From: Chloroflexaceae bacterium
GTDB lineage: Bacteria; Chloroflexota; Chloroflexia; Chloroflexales; Chloroflexaceae
Assembly: GCA_012031225.1 (NCBI GenBank)
Contig: JAAUTZ010000002.1
Span: 26,080 to 80,314 of the forward strand
Direction of reading: 5' to 3'
Length of the DNA stretch: 54,235 nucleotides
Each line of letters opens with the position of its first letter. The first letter of the stretch is position 1. Positions 1 through 8,643 of this stretch are shown one piece after another. The position numbers and the translations under genes are program-made. Below the pieces are notes generated by a model. That model had not been told where the DNA came from and made no database searches. It was given only the letters and a program-made list of their open reading frames with translations.

Positions 1-224
1 CGGCGTGGATTGCTGACGCTGATTTCGCCCCGTCGTCGCAGGAGTTCAAGCATAATCGTCGGATTGCCCCGATGTGCATACAGATAGATCGCTTCAAGCA
101 CGCTCGTCTTGCCGGTATTGTTTCGACCCACCAGCAGATTGACGTGCTGAAGCTGGGCGATTTCGAGCTGCTCAAACAGCCGAAAGCCCTTGATGTGCAA
201 TGCGTCGAGGTGTGGGCCTGTCAT
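1..224 (-). CDS. AAA family ATPase, N-terminal part (runs off left edge)
   Basis: Only the first 74 codons lie in the window. They read MTGPHLDALHIKGFRLFEQL and continue to a Walker A motif, GRNNTGKT, followed by SVLEAIYLYA. This N-terminus (short beta strand, I-K-G-F-R, then N-x-L-V-G-R-N-N-x-G-K-T) is typical of the RecF/SMC-like ATPases grouped as AAA_15/AAA_21, which include OLD-family nucleases and many defence or repair ATPases. A ribosome site (GGGAGGT) precedes the ATG at 224. The gene lies 180 bp downstream of sufB on the same strand and is probably a separate unit. The C-terminal part that would tell an OLD nuclease from a plain ATPase is missing, so no specific function is proposed. 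Confidence 0.8.
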   Translation of the reverse strand, partial: MTGPHLDALHIKGFRLFEQLEIAQLQHVNLLVGRNNTGKTSVLEAIYLYAHRGNPTIMLELLRRRGEISVSNPR

Positions 225-327
225 CGCGCTACCTCCCGTGCCGTATCTATTGCATCCATCATGTCTATCGTATCCCGCGCTGCATCGTGTGCGAACCTAC
301 GGTGTAGTATACACGGATTACACCAAT

Positions 328-359
328 ATCGCCCATCCTCGCTGATGAGAATGGGCGAT
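328..359 (-). terminator. Hairpin downstream of sufB
   Basis: Inverted repeat ATCGCCCAT ... ATGGGCGAT (9-bp arms), with an inner CTC/GAG continuation and a loop of about 6 nt. It lies 46 bp beyond the sufB stop. There is no clear T-run after it on the minus strand, so factor-independent termination is uncertain. Confidence 0.4.
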
Positions 360-404
360 CCCGATATACGCTCCGCACCGATTACGAGCTGCTGTGGCGC
401 AATC

Positions 405-1817
405 CTAGCCCACTGAGCCTTCCATCTCCATCTGGATCAGACGGTTTAGCTCCAGTGCGTACTCCATTGGTAGCTCGCGGGTGAATGGCTCCATAAAGCC
501 TAGCACGATCATCGAGAGGGCATCGGCTTCGGGAATGCCGCGACTCGTTAGGTAGAAGAGTTGCTCTTCGCCAATGCGTCCGACAGTGGCTTCGTGGGCC
601 AGCGTGGTCTGCTCTTCTTCGATCTCGATGTACGGGATCGTGTCGCTAGCAGAATGTTCGTCGAGGATCAGCGCATCGCAGTTGACGTTGATCTTCGAGT
701 TGATTGCGCCCGGGGCCACCTTCGCCAAGCCGCGATAGGTCGTCTTGCCGCCATCCTTGCTCACCGACTTGTTGGTGATGCGGCTGGTAGTATCCGGCGC
801 AATGTGTACCATTTTCGCGCCGGCATCTTGGTGCTGCCCGCGCCCCGCATACGCCACGCTCAATACCTCGCCGCGTGCGCCACGCCCCATCAGGTAGACC
901 GAGGGGTACTTCATCGTCAGGCGGCTGCCGATGTTGCCGTCCACCCATTCCATCTGGGCATCTTCGTAGGCAATCGCCCGCTTGGTGACAAGGTTGAAGA
1001 TGTTGTTGGCCCAGTTCTGGATCGTGGTGTAGCGGAACTTGCCGCCCTTCTTGACGACGATCTCAACCACCGCCGAGTGCAGCGAATTGGTGCTGTAGAC
1101 AGGCGCGGTGCAACCTTCGATGTAGTGCGCTTCGGCCCCTTCCTCAATGATGATCAGGGTGCGCTCGAACTGGCCCATGTTCTCGGCATTGATGCGGAAG
1201 TAGGCTTGCAGGGGGATGTCCACCTTCACGCCGGCGGGCACATACACAAACGATCCGCCCGACCAGACGGCGGTGTTCAGGGCCGCGTACTTGTTATCAG
1301 CGGCGGGAATGATCGTGCCGAAATACTGCTTGAACAGTTCGGGTTGCTCGTGCAAGGCCGTATCGGTATCGAGGAAGATCACGCCCAGCTTCTGCCACTC
1401 CTCACGCAGCGAGTGATAAACCACTTCACTTTCGTATTGTGCGCCCACGCCGGCAAGGAACTTGCGCTCGGCTTCGGGAATGCCAAGCCGCTCGAAGGTG
1501 TTCTTGATCTCTTGTGGCACAGCATCCCAATCGTGTTGGGGCTTTTCGCCCGCCCGCACGAAGTAGTGAATCTGGTCGTAGTCTAGATTAGCCAGATCAG
1601 CATTGGCCCACATACCGGTGAGCGGCACGGGCTTTTGCAAGAAGATACGCAGTGCCTTGAGCCGCCGTTGCAGCATCCATTCCGGCTCATTCTTCATGGC
1701 CGAAAGCTCACGCACAACTTCTTCGGTCAGCCCCTTCGGAGCCTTGTATATATAGTTCTCTTCGTCGCGGAAGCCATACTTGGAATAGTCGAAATCAAGG
1801 TTTAGCTCTGCTACCAT
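405..1817 (-). CDS. sufB: Fe-S cluster assembly scaffold SufB
   Basis: SufB is the core of the SufBCD scaffold on which Fe-S clusters are assembled with sulfur from SufS/SufU. The 470-residue product has the usual SufB length. It carries the C-terminal beta-helix signature, with [11 protein letters not shown] (conserved cysteine), [20 protein letters not shown] and [14 protein letters not shown]. The start at 1817 follows a GAGGAGG ribosome site. Unlike many suf operons, sufB is last, after sufU. The 103-bp gap before it contains its own promoter and a copy of the box found before sufR, so it can probably be transcribed separately from sufCDSU. Identification is very secure. Confidence 0.97.
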   Translation of the reverse strand: MVAELNLDFDYSKYGFRDEENYIYKAPKGLTEEVVRELSAMKNEPEWMLQRRLKALRIFLQKPVPLTGMWANADLANLDYDQIHYFVRAGEKPQHDWDAVPQEIKNTFERLGIPEAERKFLAGVGAQYESEVVYHSLREEWQKLGVIFLDTDTALHEQPELFKQYFGTIIPAADNKYAALNTAVWSGGSFVYVPAGVKVDIPLQAYFRINAENMGQFERTLIIIEEGAEAHYIEGCTAPVYSTNSLHSAVVEIVVKKGGKFRYTTIQNWANNIFNLVTKRAIAYEDAQMEWVDGNIGSRLTMKYPSVYLMGRGARGEVLSVAYAGRGQHQDAGAKMVHIAPDTTSRITNKSVSKDGGKTTYRGLAKVAPGAINSKINVNCDALILDEHSASDTIPYIEIEEEQTTLAHEATVGRIGEEQLFYLTSRGIPEADALSMIVLGFMEPFTRELPMEYALELNRLIQMEMEGSVG

Positions 1818-1860
1818 TGACTGCTGTCCTCCTCAGATAGTTGTTTATAACTTAACTACT

Positions 1861-1890
1861 AGTATACCAAAGGTGCGCGTATTTTGTCAA
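1861..1890 (-). promoter_or_regulatory. Promoter of sufB
   Basis: On the minus strand a perfect -35 TTGACA (1885-1890) and -10 TATACT (1861-1866) are separated by 18 bp. The -10 lies about 43 bp upstream of the sufB ATG. The promoter is inside the suf gene cluster, between sufU and sufB. Confidence 0.75.
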
Positions 1891-1899
1891 TTTTGACAG
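1882..1899 (-). promoter_or_regulatory. Candidate SufR operator at sufB
   Basis: Plus-strand TTTTGTCAATT, three variable bases, then ACAG covers the -35 element. The same arrangement occurs at 6355-6372 before sufR. Here it also contains the inverted repeat TGTCAA-N2-TTGACA (1885-1898). Binding by SufR is inferred from the sharing and the position. Confidence 0.6.
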
Positions 1900-1920
1900 G
1901 TTTTTCTGTCGAAATTCAGG

Positions 1921-2307
1921 CTAGCCCGTTGCGTCGGGGATGTCGTACAGCCCGGCTTTCAGGGCCTTGAGCGCAAGCAGGGCACACTTCAGGCGCACCG
2001 GATTGCGCTGTAACGGGATACCGATGAGTTCGAGCAGATCATCTTTGTCGAACTGCTGCACCCACTGCAAGGGTTGCCCTAGCACCACTTCGGTCAGCAT
2101 TGATGCTGAGGCCATGCTGATCGCGCAGCCCTTGCCCGAAAACTTCACCTGCTGCACCACATCATCGGCGACAATCAGGTCTATCCGCACTTTGTCGCCG
2201 CACAGGGGATTGACCGCCTCGAAGCTATGCGTGGCGTGTTCGAGTGTGCCAAAGTTGCTTGGATAGCGGCTATGCTCCAGTATCTCTTCGCTGTACAGTT
2301 CGTTCAT
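1921..2307 (-). CDS. sufU: SufU-type sulfur-transfer protein
   Basis: This 128-residue NifU/IscU-fold protein accepts persulfide sulfur from SufS in SUF systems of the Gram-positive type. The three conserved cysteines are visible in NPLCGDKVRI, GKGCAIS and RLKCALLALKAL. The last motif, together with the roughly 18-residue insertion before it typical of SufU rather than IscU, supports the assignment. An AGGGG ribosome site lies 6 nt before ATG 2307. The gene follows sufS by 19 bp. It probably binds zinc and activates SufS rather than being the main scaffold, as known for Bacillus SufU. Confidence 0.93.
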   Translation of the reverse strand: MNELYSEEILEHSRYPSNFGTLEHATHSFEAVNPLCGDKVRIDLIVADDVVQQVKFSGKGCAISMASASMLTEVVLGQPLQWVQQFDKDDLLELIGIPLQRNPVRLKCALLALKALKAGLYDIPDATG

Positions 2308-2326
2308 CTCTGACCCCTACGCTTGG

Positions 2327-3583
2327 CTAGCCCAGCACGCGCTGAACATGGGCTAAGCCGGCCACCAGCCGATCTAGCTCATCCGCCGTGTTATACAGAT
2401 ACATACTCGCCCGCACGGTTGCGGGCACATCCAGCAAGCGGTGCAGGGGCTGCGTGCAGTGATGCCCAGCCCGTACTGCAATGCCCTGCTGATCGAGCAC
2501 GGCGGCAATATCGTGCGGGTGGATATTGCCGAGCGTAAAGGCAAGCGCAGCCCCGCGTTGTTCTGCGGCACGAGGTCCATACAGGGTCAGATTGGGCACG
2601 GTGGCAAGCTGCTGCAAGGCATGCTGCACCAGCTCTTGCTCGTGGTGGTAGATTGCATCCATGCCGATGCCGTTCAGGAAATCCACCGCCGCCCCCAATG
2701 CAATCGCCTCACCAATCGCGGGCGTGCCTGCCTCAAAGCGTTGGGGCACATCGGCGTAGGTGCTGCGCTGCTCATCTACGTAGCTGATCATGGAGCCGCC
2801 ACCGAGAAACGGGTGCATCGTGCTGAGGATGTCATACCGCCCCCACAGCACGCCCACGCCGGTAGGCCCACACATTTTGTGCCCACTGAAGGCGAGGAAA
2901 TCGGCTCCTAGTTCAGCCACATTGACCGGCATGTGCGGCACGCTTTGCGCTCCATCCACCACCACCAGCGCACCGACAGCGTGGGCCCGAGCGGCAATCG
3001 TGGCCACGGGATTGATCGTGCCCAACACATTCGACTGATGCGTGAAGGCAACGATGCGGGTGCGCTCGGTGAGGAGCTGATCGAGACTGTCGAGGTCAAG
3101 CCGTCCGTCGGCATCTAGCGTGACATAATCTAGCACTGCGCCGCGCCGCTCGGCGAGCAATTGCCACGCCACGATGTTTGAATGATGCTCCATCAGCGTG
3201 AGCAGAATCCGATCTCCTGCCTGCACATGGGCATCGCCCCACGCATATGCGACAAGATTGATGGCCTCGGTTGTATTGCGCGTGAAGATGATCTCCTCCG
3301 GGCGGCGTGCGCCAATGAAGTGGGCCACCTTCTCGCGGGCTTGCTCATAGGCGTAGGTGGCTTCCTCGCTCAGCCAGTAAACCCCGCGATGCACATTGGC
3401 ATGATAACGGGACATGTAGTCAGCGAGGGCGTGGATCACATGGTGCGGACGCTGCGATGATGCCGCCGAGTCGAGGAAGATGAGCGGCTGCCCATGCATC
3501 TGCTGCTGCAAGATCGGGAAGGCTTCCCGCACGGCAGCCATATCGCTTAGGCGTGTGCTGATCGGGGTGTCTCCACTGCTCAT
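2327..3583 (-). CDS. sufS: Cysteine desulfurase SufS
   Basis: SufS is a PLP-dependent desulfurase that takes sulfur from L-cysteine for Fe-S assembly. The PLP lysine sits in FSGHKMCGPTG, the cofactor-contacting segment is VDGAQSVPHM, and the catalytic cysteine is in RAGHHCTQPL. The ATG at 3583 (MSSGDTPISTRL) is chosen because it lies 13 bp after the sufD stop. A longer in-frame form starting at 3646 would overlap sufD. The resulting 418 residues match group II desulfurases. Confidence 0.95.
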   Translation of the reverse strand: MSSGDTPISTRLSDMAAVREAFPILQQQMHGQPLIFLDSAASSQRPHHVIHALADYMSRYHANVHRGVYWLSEEATYAYEQAREKVAHFIGARRPEEIIFTRNTTEAINLVAYAWGDAHVQAGDRILLTLMEHHSNIVAWQLLAERRGAVLDYVTLDADGRLDLDSLDQLLTERTRIVAFTHQSNVLGTINPVATIAARAHAVGALVVVDGAQSVPHMPVNVAELGADFLAFSGHKMCGPTGVGVLWGRYDILSTMHPFLGGGSMISYVDEQRSTYADVPQRFEAGTPAIGEAIALGAAVDFLNGIGMDAIYHHEQELVQHALQQLATVPNLTLYGPRAAEQRGAALAFTLGNIHPHDIAAVLDQQGIAVRAGHHCTQPLHRLLDVPATVRASMYLYNTADELDRLVAGLAHVQRVLG

Positions 3584-3596
3584 CGGCTTGCTCTTT

Positions 3597-4832
3597 CTAG
3601 ATGCGCCCTTCGATATGCGCGGCAACCTGCTCGCGGGTGATTTCATGCGGGATCGCGCTCAGGGCAGTTTCAAAGAAGCCCATCACGATCAGCCGCTTGG
3701 CATCTGCTGGATTGATCCCGCGTGCCTGCATATAGAAGATCTGCTCCTCATCCACCTGCCCGCTGGTGCTGGCGTGGCCCGCTTTGGCTACGTCGTTGGT
3801 GTCAATCATCAAGCCGGGGATTGAGTCGCTGCGCGAATTTGGGGTCAGGTGGATAGCATGCTCCTCAAGGCGCGTGCTAGTCGCATGCGAGTCGTGTTCG
3901 ATCTTGATCATGCCATCGAAGACGCTGTAGCCTTGATCCGCGACAACAGTCTTAAAATCAAGGTGGCTCTCAGTGGCGGTGCCGATATGGCGCAGCCACG
4001 GCACAATCACAAGGTTCTGCTGCTCGGTGGCAAAGGTTGCGCCGTGCCACTCAATGCGGCTGCCATCGCCCTGCATGCGGGCTTCGGCTTCGATGTGCTG
4101 CACCTTGCCGCCCAAGCCAAACGAGACCCATTCGCCGCTTGCATCCCGATCCAGCGTGATGACTTGCCCGCCAATGTGGTAGGTGGTGCGGTTCTGCTGC
4201 TGGATGCTGGCATAGCGGATGGCTGCCCCCGCCCCGATGAACAACTCGGTGGTGGCTCCGGTCAGGGTGGCTGTAGCACTCTCGACGGAGATATGCTCCT
4301 CGATCAGGCTGACCCGCGCATTGGCTTCGACAATCACCAGTGTATACGGGAAGTGCGCTTGCTCGCCTGCCGGTAGGGTATAGCGAATATGCAACGGGGC
4401 TTCGAGTTCCACATTGCGGGGCACATACAGAAACGTGCCGTTCTGCCAGAGTGCCGCCCGCAGTGCGCTGTAGCGATTGGCGAGTGGAGGCACACCCTGC
4501 CCCATCTTGCTGCCGATCAGGTCGGCGTGGGTGGTGAGGGCATCCCGCAGCGGCACAAAGATTGCACCCTGTTCCGCCGCTTTATCTGCGCCGAGCAGTT
4601 CGGGGGCGTGCGGGTGGGCGGCAAGCTGCAACGTCTCAAGGTGCAGCTCGTCGAGCCGCGTGCGGCGCCATTTGGGGGCTTCCATTTGCTGGAAGGCACT
4701 CCATGCCGCGCCACGCATTTCTGTCAGCCACGCGGGTTCGTTGGCAGCCTGCGAGTGTTCGAGAACCTGCGCGACGCTCAGCGTGCCCAACGTGCCGAGT
4801 GGGGAGGTGCTGCCGTTAGTTAAGACTGCCAA
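3597..4832 (-). CDS. sufD: Fe-S assembly protein SufD
   Basis: SufD is the SufB paralogue in the SufBC2D complex. The C-terminal signature is [15 protein letters not shown] followed by [16 protein letters not shown], with the conserved histidine in AGHAS. The best start is a TTG at 4832 (or the adjacent TTG at 4835). It lies six bases after a perfect AGGAGG inside the end of sufC, giving about 411 residues. An ATG exists at 4871, but it lacks a comparable ribosome site and lies deeper in sufC. The reading frame overlaps sufC by about 17 bp, consistent with translational coupling. Confidence 0.93.
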   Translation of the reverse strand: MAVLTNGSTSPLGTLGTLSVAQVLEHSQAANEPAWLTEMRGAAWSAFQQMEAPKWRRTRLDELHLETLQLAAHPHAPELLGADKAAEQGAIFVPLRDALTTHADLIGSKMGQGVPPLANRYSALRAALWQNGTFLYVPRNVELEAPLHIRYTLPAGEQAHFPYTLVIVEANARVSLIEEHISVESATATLTGATTELFIGAGAAIRYASIQQQNRTTYHIGGQVITLDRDASGEWVSFGLGGKVQHIEAEARMQGDGSRIEWHGATFATEQQNLVIVPWLRHIGTATESHLDFKTVVADQGYSVFDGMIKIEHDSHATSTRLEEHAIHLTPNSRSDSIPGLMIDTNDVAKAGHASTSGQVDEEQIFYMQARGINPADAKRLIVMGFFETALSAIPHEITREQVAAHIEGRI

Positions 4833-5598
4833 CAACTTCCTCCTTGATCCAATCGTAGCCGCGCTCCTCAAGCTCTAGGGCCAGCTCCGGCCCACCCGAA
4901 CGCACGATGCGCCCCTCCATCATCACCGACACAAACTGCGGCTTGATGTAGTTGAGCAAGCGTTGGTAGTGGGTAATCACGAGCACGCCCATGTCTGGGT
5001 TGAGCAAGCGGTTGACACCTTCCGATACCACCCGCAGCGCATCAATATCCAAGCCGGAGTCGGTCTCATCCATCACCGCCATCGAGGGCTGCAACATGCT
5101 CATCTGAAGAATTTCAAGCCGTTTCTTCTCACCCCCACTGAAGCCTTCGTTGAGGTAGCGGCGGGCAAAGCCATCATCCATACTCAGGTCTTGCATCGCG
5201 GCTTTGATTTGCTTGCGGAACTGGGCCATCGGGATTGCCGTCTCTTTTGGGTCTACATTGGGTTGGGCGCGATGCGCGTTAAGTGCTGCCCGCAGGAAGT
5301 TAGCGACGGTGACACCGGGGACAGCGACGGGGTATTGGAAGGCGAGGAAGATGCCGAGCTTGCTGCGCTCAGCTGGATCCAATTCAAGAATGTTTTCGCC
5401 TTTGTAGATCACTTCACCGCCGGTTACGACATAGTTGGGGTGGCCCGCAATCGCGTAAGCCAGTGTGCTTTTGCCACTGCCATTTGGCCCCATCACGGCA
5501 TGCACCGTGCCGGGTTGGATCGTCAAATTGACCCCTTTGAGAATCTCTTGTCCTTTGACTTCAACGCGCAAATCTTTGATGTGCAATTCGTTTGGCAT
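4816..5598 (-). CDS. sufC: SUF system ATPase SufC
   Basis: SufC is an ABC-type ATPase that powers conformational change in SufBCD. The 260 residues include Walker [10 protein letters not shown], the ABC signature FSGGEKKR and Walker [13 protein letters not shown], all intact. The start at 5598 ([14 protein letters not shown]) follows GAGGAAGG. Upstream in-frame codons to 5796 overlap sufR and are not SufC-like. sufC is the first structural gene after sufR, 68 bp downstream, on the same transcript. Confidence 0.97.
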   Translation of the reverse strand: MPNELHIKDLRVEVKGQEILKGVNLTIQPGTVHAVMGPNGSGKSTLAYAIAGHPNYVVTGGEVIYKGENILELDPAERSKLGIFLAFQYPVAVPGVTVANFLRAALNAHRAQPNVDPKETAIPMAQFRKQIKAAMQDLSMDDGFARRYLNEGFSGGEKKRLEILQMSMLQPSMAVMDETDSGLDIDALRVVSEGVNRLLNPDMGVLVITHYQRLLNYIKPQFVSVMMEGRIVRSGGPELALELEERGYDWIKEEVVGSLN

Positions 5599-5666
5599 AA
5601 CCTTCCTCGTAGTAGATATTCCGTGTCCAGTGGGGTTTACGCACGGCATAGCGCAAACCTTCGATA

Positions 5667-6308
5667 TTATCCATCTGCTTTTGGTTCGGCTCCATGCACG
5701 CGAAACCAACAGTGATGATGCCCTTCGCGGATCGAGTGTTCCAGCACCACCTGTGCCCCTAGCACCTGTTCCAGCATCCGCTGTTCCATCGTACACACGC
5801 TAGCATGTTCCTGTGCGACTTCGTGATAGGGGCACGCGAGGATTTTGAAGCCAGCGTGGTCAGTGCGGATTTCAGCAGGCACGCCGCGTGCTTCCAGCGT
5901 GCTGCGAAGTTCATCTAGCCGGACCTCCAAATCTTCCGCATTGACGTGTTCGCCATAATCGTGCTTGAGCCGTTCACCTACCCGTTGCAGCAAGCGGGCC
6001 ACCTGTTCGGTGCCATCGGCTGAAAGTTCGTCAAGGATCAGGTTGATCAGCAGATCATAGTGGCGCGGGAAGTAATCTTCGGCTTTGTCCGTCAAGGTGT
6101 AGACAAGGCGCGGTCGGCCGGGCCCGTGCCGCAGGGTACTTGTCTGCACCAGCCCATTGGTATGTAGGTGCGCGAGATGCTCTCGCACAGCAGTGGTGCT
6201 GACTCCAAGTACCTGTTCAAGTTCCTTGATTGTCGCCTGACCGCTGCGGCGCAAGTGTTGCAGGATGATGCCTGCGGGACTGGATGATCGAAATCCAAGA
6301 ACTTCCAT
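5667..6308 (-). CDS. sufR: SufR-type Fe-S-sensing repressor of the suf operon
   Basis: This is a DeoR/ArsR-like winged-helix regulator of 213 residues. The DNA-binding domain covers residues 10-70 ([19 protein letters not shown], then the wing [13 protein letters not shown]). Three cysteines, C159, C172 and C200, follow a C-X12-C-X27-C pattern that matches the [4Fe-4S] site of characterised SufR proteins. In those, holo-SufR represses suf and loss of the cluster relieves repression. It is first in the operon sufR-C-D-S-U-B, so autoregulation is expected. A perfect sigma-70 type promoter with an inverted repeat over the -35 lies just upstream, and the same box precedes sufB. Confidence 0.92.
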   Translation of the reverse strand: MEVLGFRSSSPAGIILQHLRRSGQATIKELEQVLGVSTTAVREHLAHLHTNGLVQTSTLRHGPGRPRLVYTLTDKAEDYFPRHYDLLINLILDELSADGTEQVARLLQRVGERLKHDYGEHVNAEDLEVRLDELRSTLEARGVPAEIRTDHAGFKILACPYHEVAQEHASVCTMEQRMLEQVLGAQVVLEHSIREGHHHCWFRVHGAEPKADG

Positions 6309-6334
6309 GCTGCATTCCTCCGTATTCTACATGG

Positions 6335-6363
6335 AGTATACCGAGATGTTCCTGTTTTGTCAA
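6335..6363 (-). promoter_or_regulatory. Promoter of the suf operon
   Basis: Minus strand -35 TTGACA (6358-6363), 17-bp spacer, -10 TATACT (6335-6340), 26 bp before the sufR ATG. It is nearly consensus and therefore likely to need repression. Confidence 0.85.
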
Positions 6364-6372
6364 TTAAAACAG
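6352..6372 (-). promoter_or_regulatory. Candidate SufR operator
   Basis: Perfect inverted repeat CTGTTTT-N7-AAAACAG centred on the -35 hexamer. Its right part shares TTTTGTCAATT-N3-ACAG with the site before sufB (1882-1899). Binding by SufR is inferred. Confidence 0.65.
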
Positions 6373-6415
6373 TGAAAACCGCGAAAACTGGAGGGAGCCG
6401 CTAGAAGCGTGCGGG

Positions 6416-7723
6416 CTAATCGTTGTGGCGACGGGGCGGGAAGAGCAACCCGCGCTGCCCAAAAGCCGTCACCTCGCGGTCTTGTTCGCGGGGGCGTTCG
6501 GGGTCGGGGGTAGTGCTGCGTCCGGTGCTGTGGTGCAGGCGCACACTCGGCGTAGCCAGATCCCGCCCGCCGCCATAGCGGGCTTCATCGGCGATGCGTA
6601 GCTCTTCGGCAACCTGCTTCAGTTCAGGGGCAGCGCGGTAGTAGAATTCAATCGCCTGCCCGTAGGCTATCGTGCCAGTTGCCGCCACAGTGACTTTGCT
6701 GCCACGCGGAATGCCGCCGGATGCAATCATATCAGCCAGTGGTGCATCTAGTTCTTTGAGGAGGCATTGGCGCAAGGGGCGTGCGCCGAAGCGCGCATCG
6801 AAGCCTTTTTCGAGAAAGTAGCTCCGGGCAGCAGAGGTCAGTTCGACGTGGATGCCTTGCCAGAGGTATTGCTGATTGCTTTCATAGAGCATTCGCTCAA
6901 GCACCTGCGCGAGGATGTCGCTGGACAGTGGCCTGAACGCCACAATCTCATCAATGCGATTGATCCACTCCGGCGCAAAGACACGCTGCAACGCCTCTAG
7001 CCCGATCTGGTAGATTTGCCGCCCGGTCGCTTCAACATCAGTGCGGGAGGTGCGAAAGCCGATCACGCGCTGGTCAAGGAAGTCTACCATTTCTTGGGCA
7101 CCGACGTTGGTGGTGAGGATCACGATGCTGCTGTGAAAGGAGATGCGCCGCCCGCCATTCAGCAGCAGGATCTCGCCGTCTTCCATGATCTGGAGCAGCA
7201 GGTTCCATAGTTCGGGTTTGCCCTTTTCGATCTCGTCAAAGAGGATGACACTATCCGGCTGTTCGATAATCTCTGGATTGAGCAGGGGCTTCTGATCGCG
7301 CCCGATGTAGGATGGCGGCGCACCGACCAGTGCTGAGACTTCGTGCCCTTGACTAAACATAGAGCAGTCTATTTTGAGGAATGCGCCGCGCTCATCGGCA
7401 TGCAGCAGACGGGCGAGGGTGCGGGCGGTTTCGGTTTTGCCCACCCCAGTTGGGCCAAGAAAGAGGAGCACCGCCTGTGGGCGGCGACCATTGCCCGCCG
7501 CAAAGCCAAGCCGAGCGCGGTTGAGGGCCCGCACGATGCTTTCGATAGCACGATCTTGCCCAAAGACGTGCTGGCGCAGATCGCGCTCGATGGGATCGAG
7601 CGGGTTCTGCGTGCCGCGCATTGCCTTTTGCAAGGGCGGTGCGGTATCGGCATAGGCGGGGTCGGTATGGATGTCCGGTGTGCTCCCTACCTGTCTGGGC
7701 TGCGGTGGCTGATCTGGTTCCAT
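6416..7723 (-). CDS. Single-ring Clp/Hsp100-type AAA+ unfoldase (D2 domain only)
   Basis: This 435-residue protein corresponds to the second ATPase domain of ClpA/ClpC plus the small C-terminal domain. There is no Clp N-domain and no D1. Visible parts: GPTGVGKT (Walker A, 90-97), pore loop GAPPSYIG (Tyr139), VILFDEIEK (Walker B), ILTTN (sensor 1), WINRID (arginine finger) and GARPL (sensor 2, 313-317). Between sensor 1 and the arginine finger lies IGF (221-223), where ClpA and ClpC carry the loop that docks ClpP; ClpB has none. The last about 80 residues are charged and low complexity. The start at 7723 lies 19 bp after the preceding gene's stop, so the two are probably cotranscribed. Substrate and protease partner are unknown. 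Confidence 0.85.
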   Translation of the reverse strand: MEPDQPPQPRQVGSTPDIHTDPAYADTAPPLQKAMRGTQNPLDPIERDLRQHVFGQDRAIESIVRALNRARLGFAAGNGRRPQAVLLFLGPTGVGKTETARTLARLLHADERGAFLKIDCSMFSQGHEVSALVGAPPSYIGRDQKPLLNPEIIEQPDSVILFDEIEKGKPELWNLLLQIMEDGEILLLNGGRRISFHSSIVILTTNVGAQEMVDFLDQRVIGFRTSRTDVEATGRQIYQIGLEALQRVFAPEWINRIDEIVAFRPLSSDILAQVLERMLYESNQQYLWQGIHVELTSAARSYFLEKGFDARFGARPLRQCLLKELDAPLADMIASGGIPRGSKVTVAATGTIAYGQAIEFYYRAAPELKQVAEELRIADEARYGGGRDLATPSVRLHHSTGRSTTPDPERPREQDREVTAFGQRGLLFPPRRHND

Positions 7724-7742
7724 AGCTAAAAGGGTTCCCCGC

Positions 7743-8576
7743 TTAACGTAGCCGTGCAACGGTGGTTGAGATGCACAACACAGTAAAAATACCAACAATG
7801 AGCAGCGTAAAGCCTCCAGCAATCACACCGACCAAGAGCGTCGGCGATAGCCCTAGCACCAAGCCAACACTCGCGGCGATCTGCATATTCTGCCCACGCT
7901 TGGCGCGGGTGAGCCGATCCAGCAACCGCACAAAGAGTTCGGCGTAGGCGGGGGCGGCAATGAAGGCGATGATAATTCCGAAGAAGGGGATATTGAGGAC
8001 GAAGAGGAGCATGCCCAGTGTCGCCAGAAAGCCCGCGCCAATTGCGGCGATGGTGGCGATGATCGTATCTTTGGGGGAGACTTGGTAGTTGCGCGGGCGG
8101 CGTTGCAGGGCACAGTCGGGGCACAGCTGCCCGACAGCGGCGGGGCGCACGCATTCGACACAGATTGGGTTCTCGCACTGGATGCAGTGCAGCAGGGTCT
8201 CCCGATCTGGGTGGCGATAGCAATAGGCAACTTCCGGCGAGGCTGGCTCAGCTTCGGGCGTACCCTCTGGCACGGGCGGCAAGATGCGGGGCGCAAGCAG
8301 CTCACCGGCTTCGATCCGCGCTTCGACCTCGGCCAGCATCGTTTGGGCGGCTTGGTGATCTGGTTCAAGTTCCAGCACGCGCAGCAAGAGGTTGCGTTTC
8401 TCTTGGTAGGGGCGGACCGAGCGGGCAATCCCTAGCCACGCGGCAGCATTCTGCGGATCTGTTTCGGTTATTTGGCGAAAAAGGTTCCGCGCCTCAATCG
8501 TATCGCCGGCCCGGAGGGCCCGTTCGCCTTCTTCAAGAAGTGCCGCAAGCGGCGTGGGAGTTTCAGTTTGGTGCAT
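7743..8576 (-). CDS. TPR and B-box zinc-finger membrane protein
   Basis: The protein has 277 residues. Residues 10-90 form TPR-like helices (GERALRAGDTIEARNLFRQI, then AAWLGIAR). A proline-rich linker follows. A cysteine/histidine cluster (C119, H122, H130, C131, C134, C139, C142, C152, C155) resembles a B-box/treble-clef zinc finger. About four hydrophobic segments fill residues 170-272. An inner-membrane protein with a cytosolic protein-binding head is the simplest reading. Proteins of this build are common and uncharacterised in Chloroflexota. It directly precedes the Clp-type unfoldase, and a role as its membrane adaptor is a guess from adjacency. No function is claimed. Confidence 0.75.
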   Translation of the reverse strand: MHQTETPTPLAALLEEGERALRAGDTIEARNLFRQITETDPQNAAAWLGIARSVRPYQEKRNLLLRVLELEPDHQAAQTMLAEVEARIEAGELLAPRILPPVPEGTPEAEPASPEVAYCYRHPDRETLLHCIQCENPICVECVRPAAVGQLCPDCALQRRPRNYQVSPKDTIIATIAAIGAGFLATLGMLLFVLNIPFFGIIIAFIAAPAYAELFVRLLDRLTRAKRGQNMQIAASVGLVLGLSPTLLVGVIAGGFTLLIVGIFTVLCISTTVARLR

Positions 8577-8615
8577 ACGGTTTTCGTACCAAATAATTCG
8601 GCAACTATATTCTCT

Positions 8616-8621
8616 ATTATA
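8616..8621 (-). promoter_or_regulatory. Possible -10 for the TPR/B-box gene
   Basis: Consensus TATAAT on the minus strand, 39 bp before ATG 8576, in AT-rich sequence. No good -35 at 16-18 bp. Confidence 0.4.
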
Positions 8622-8643
8622 GCCTAAGATTGGCGATCAAGCA

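Noticed and set aside
561-1586. 341-codon open frame opposite sufB
   Set aside because: Shadow of sufB; no ribosome site, and the translation has no recognisable fold.
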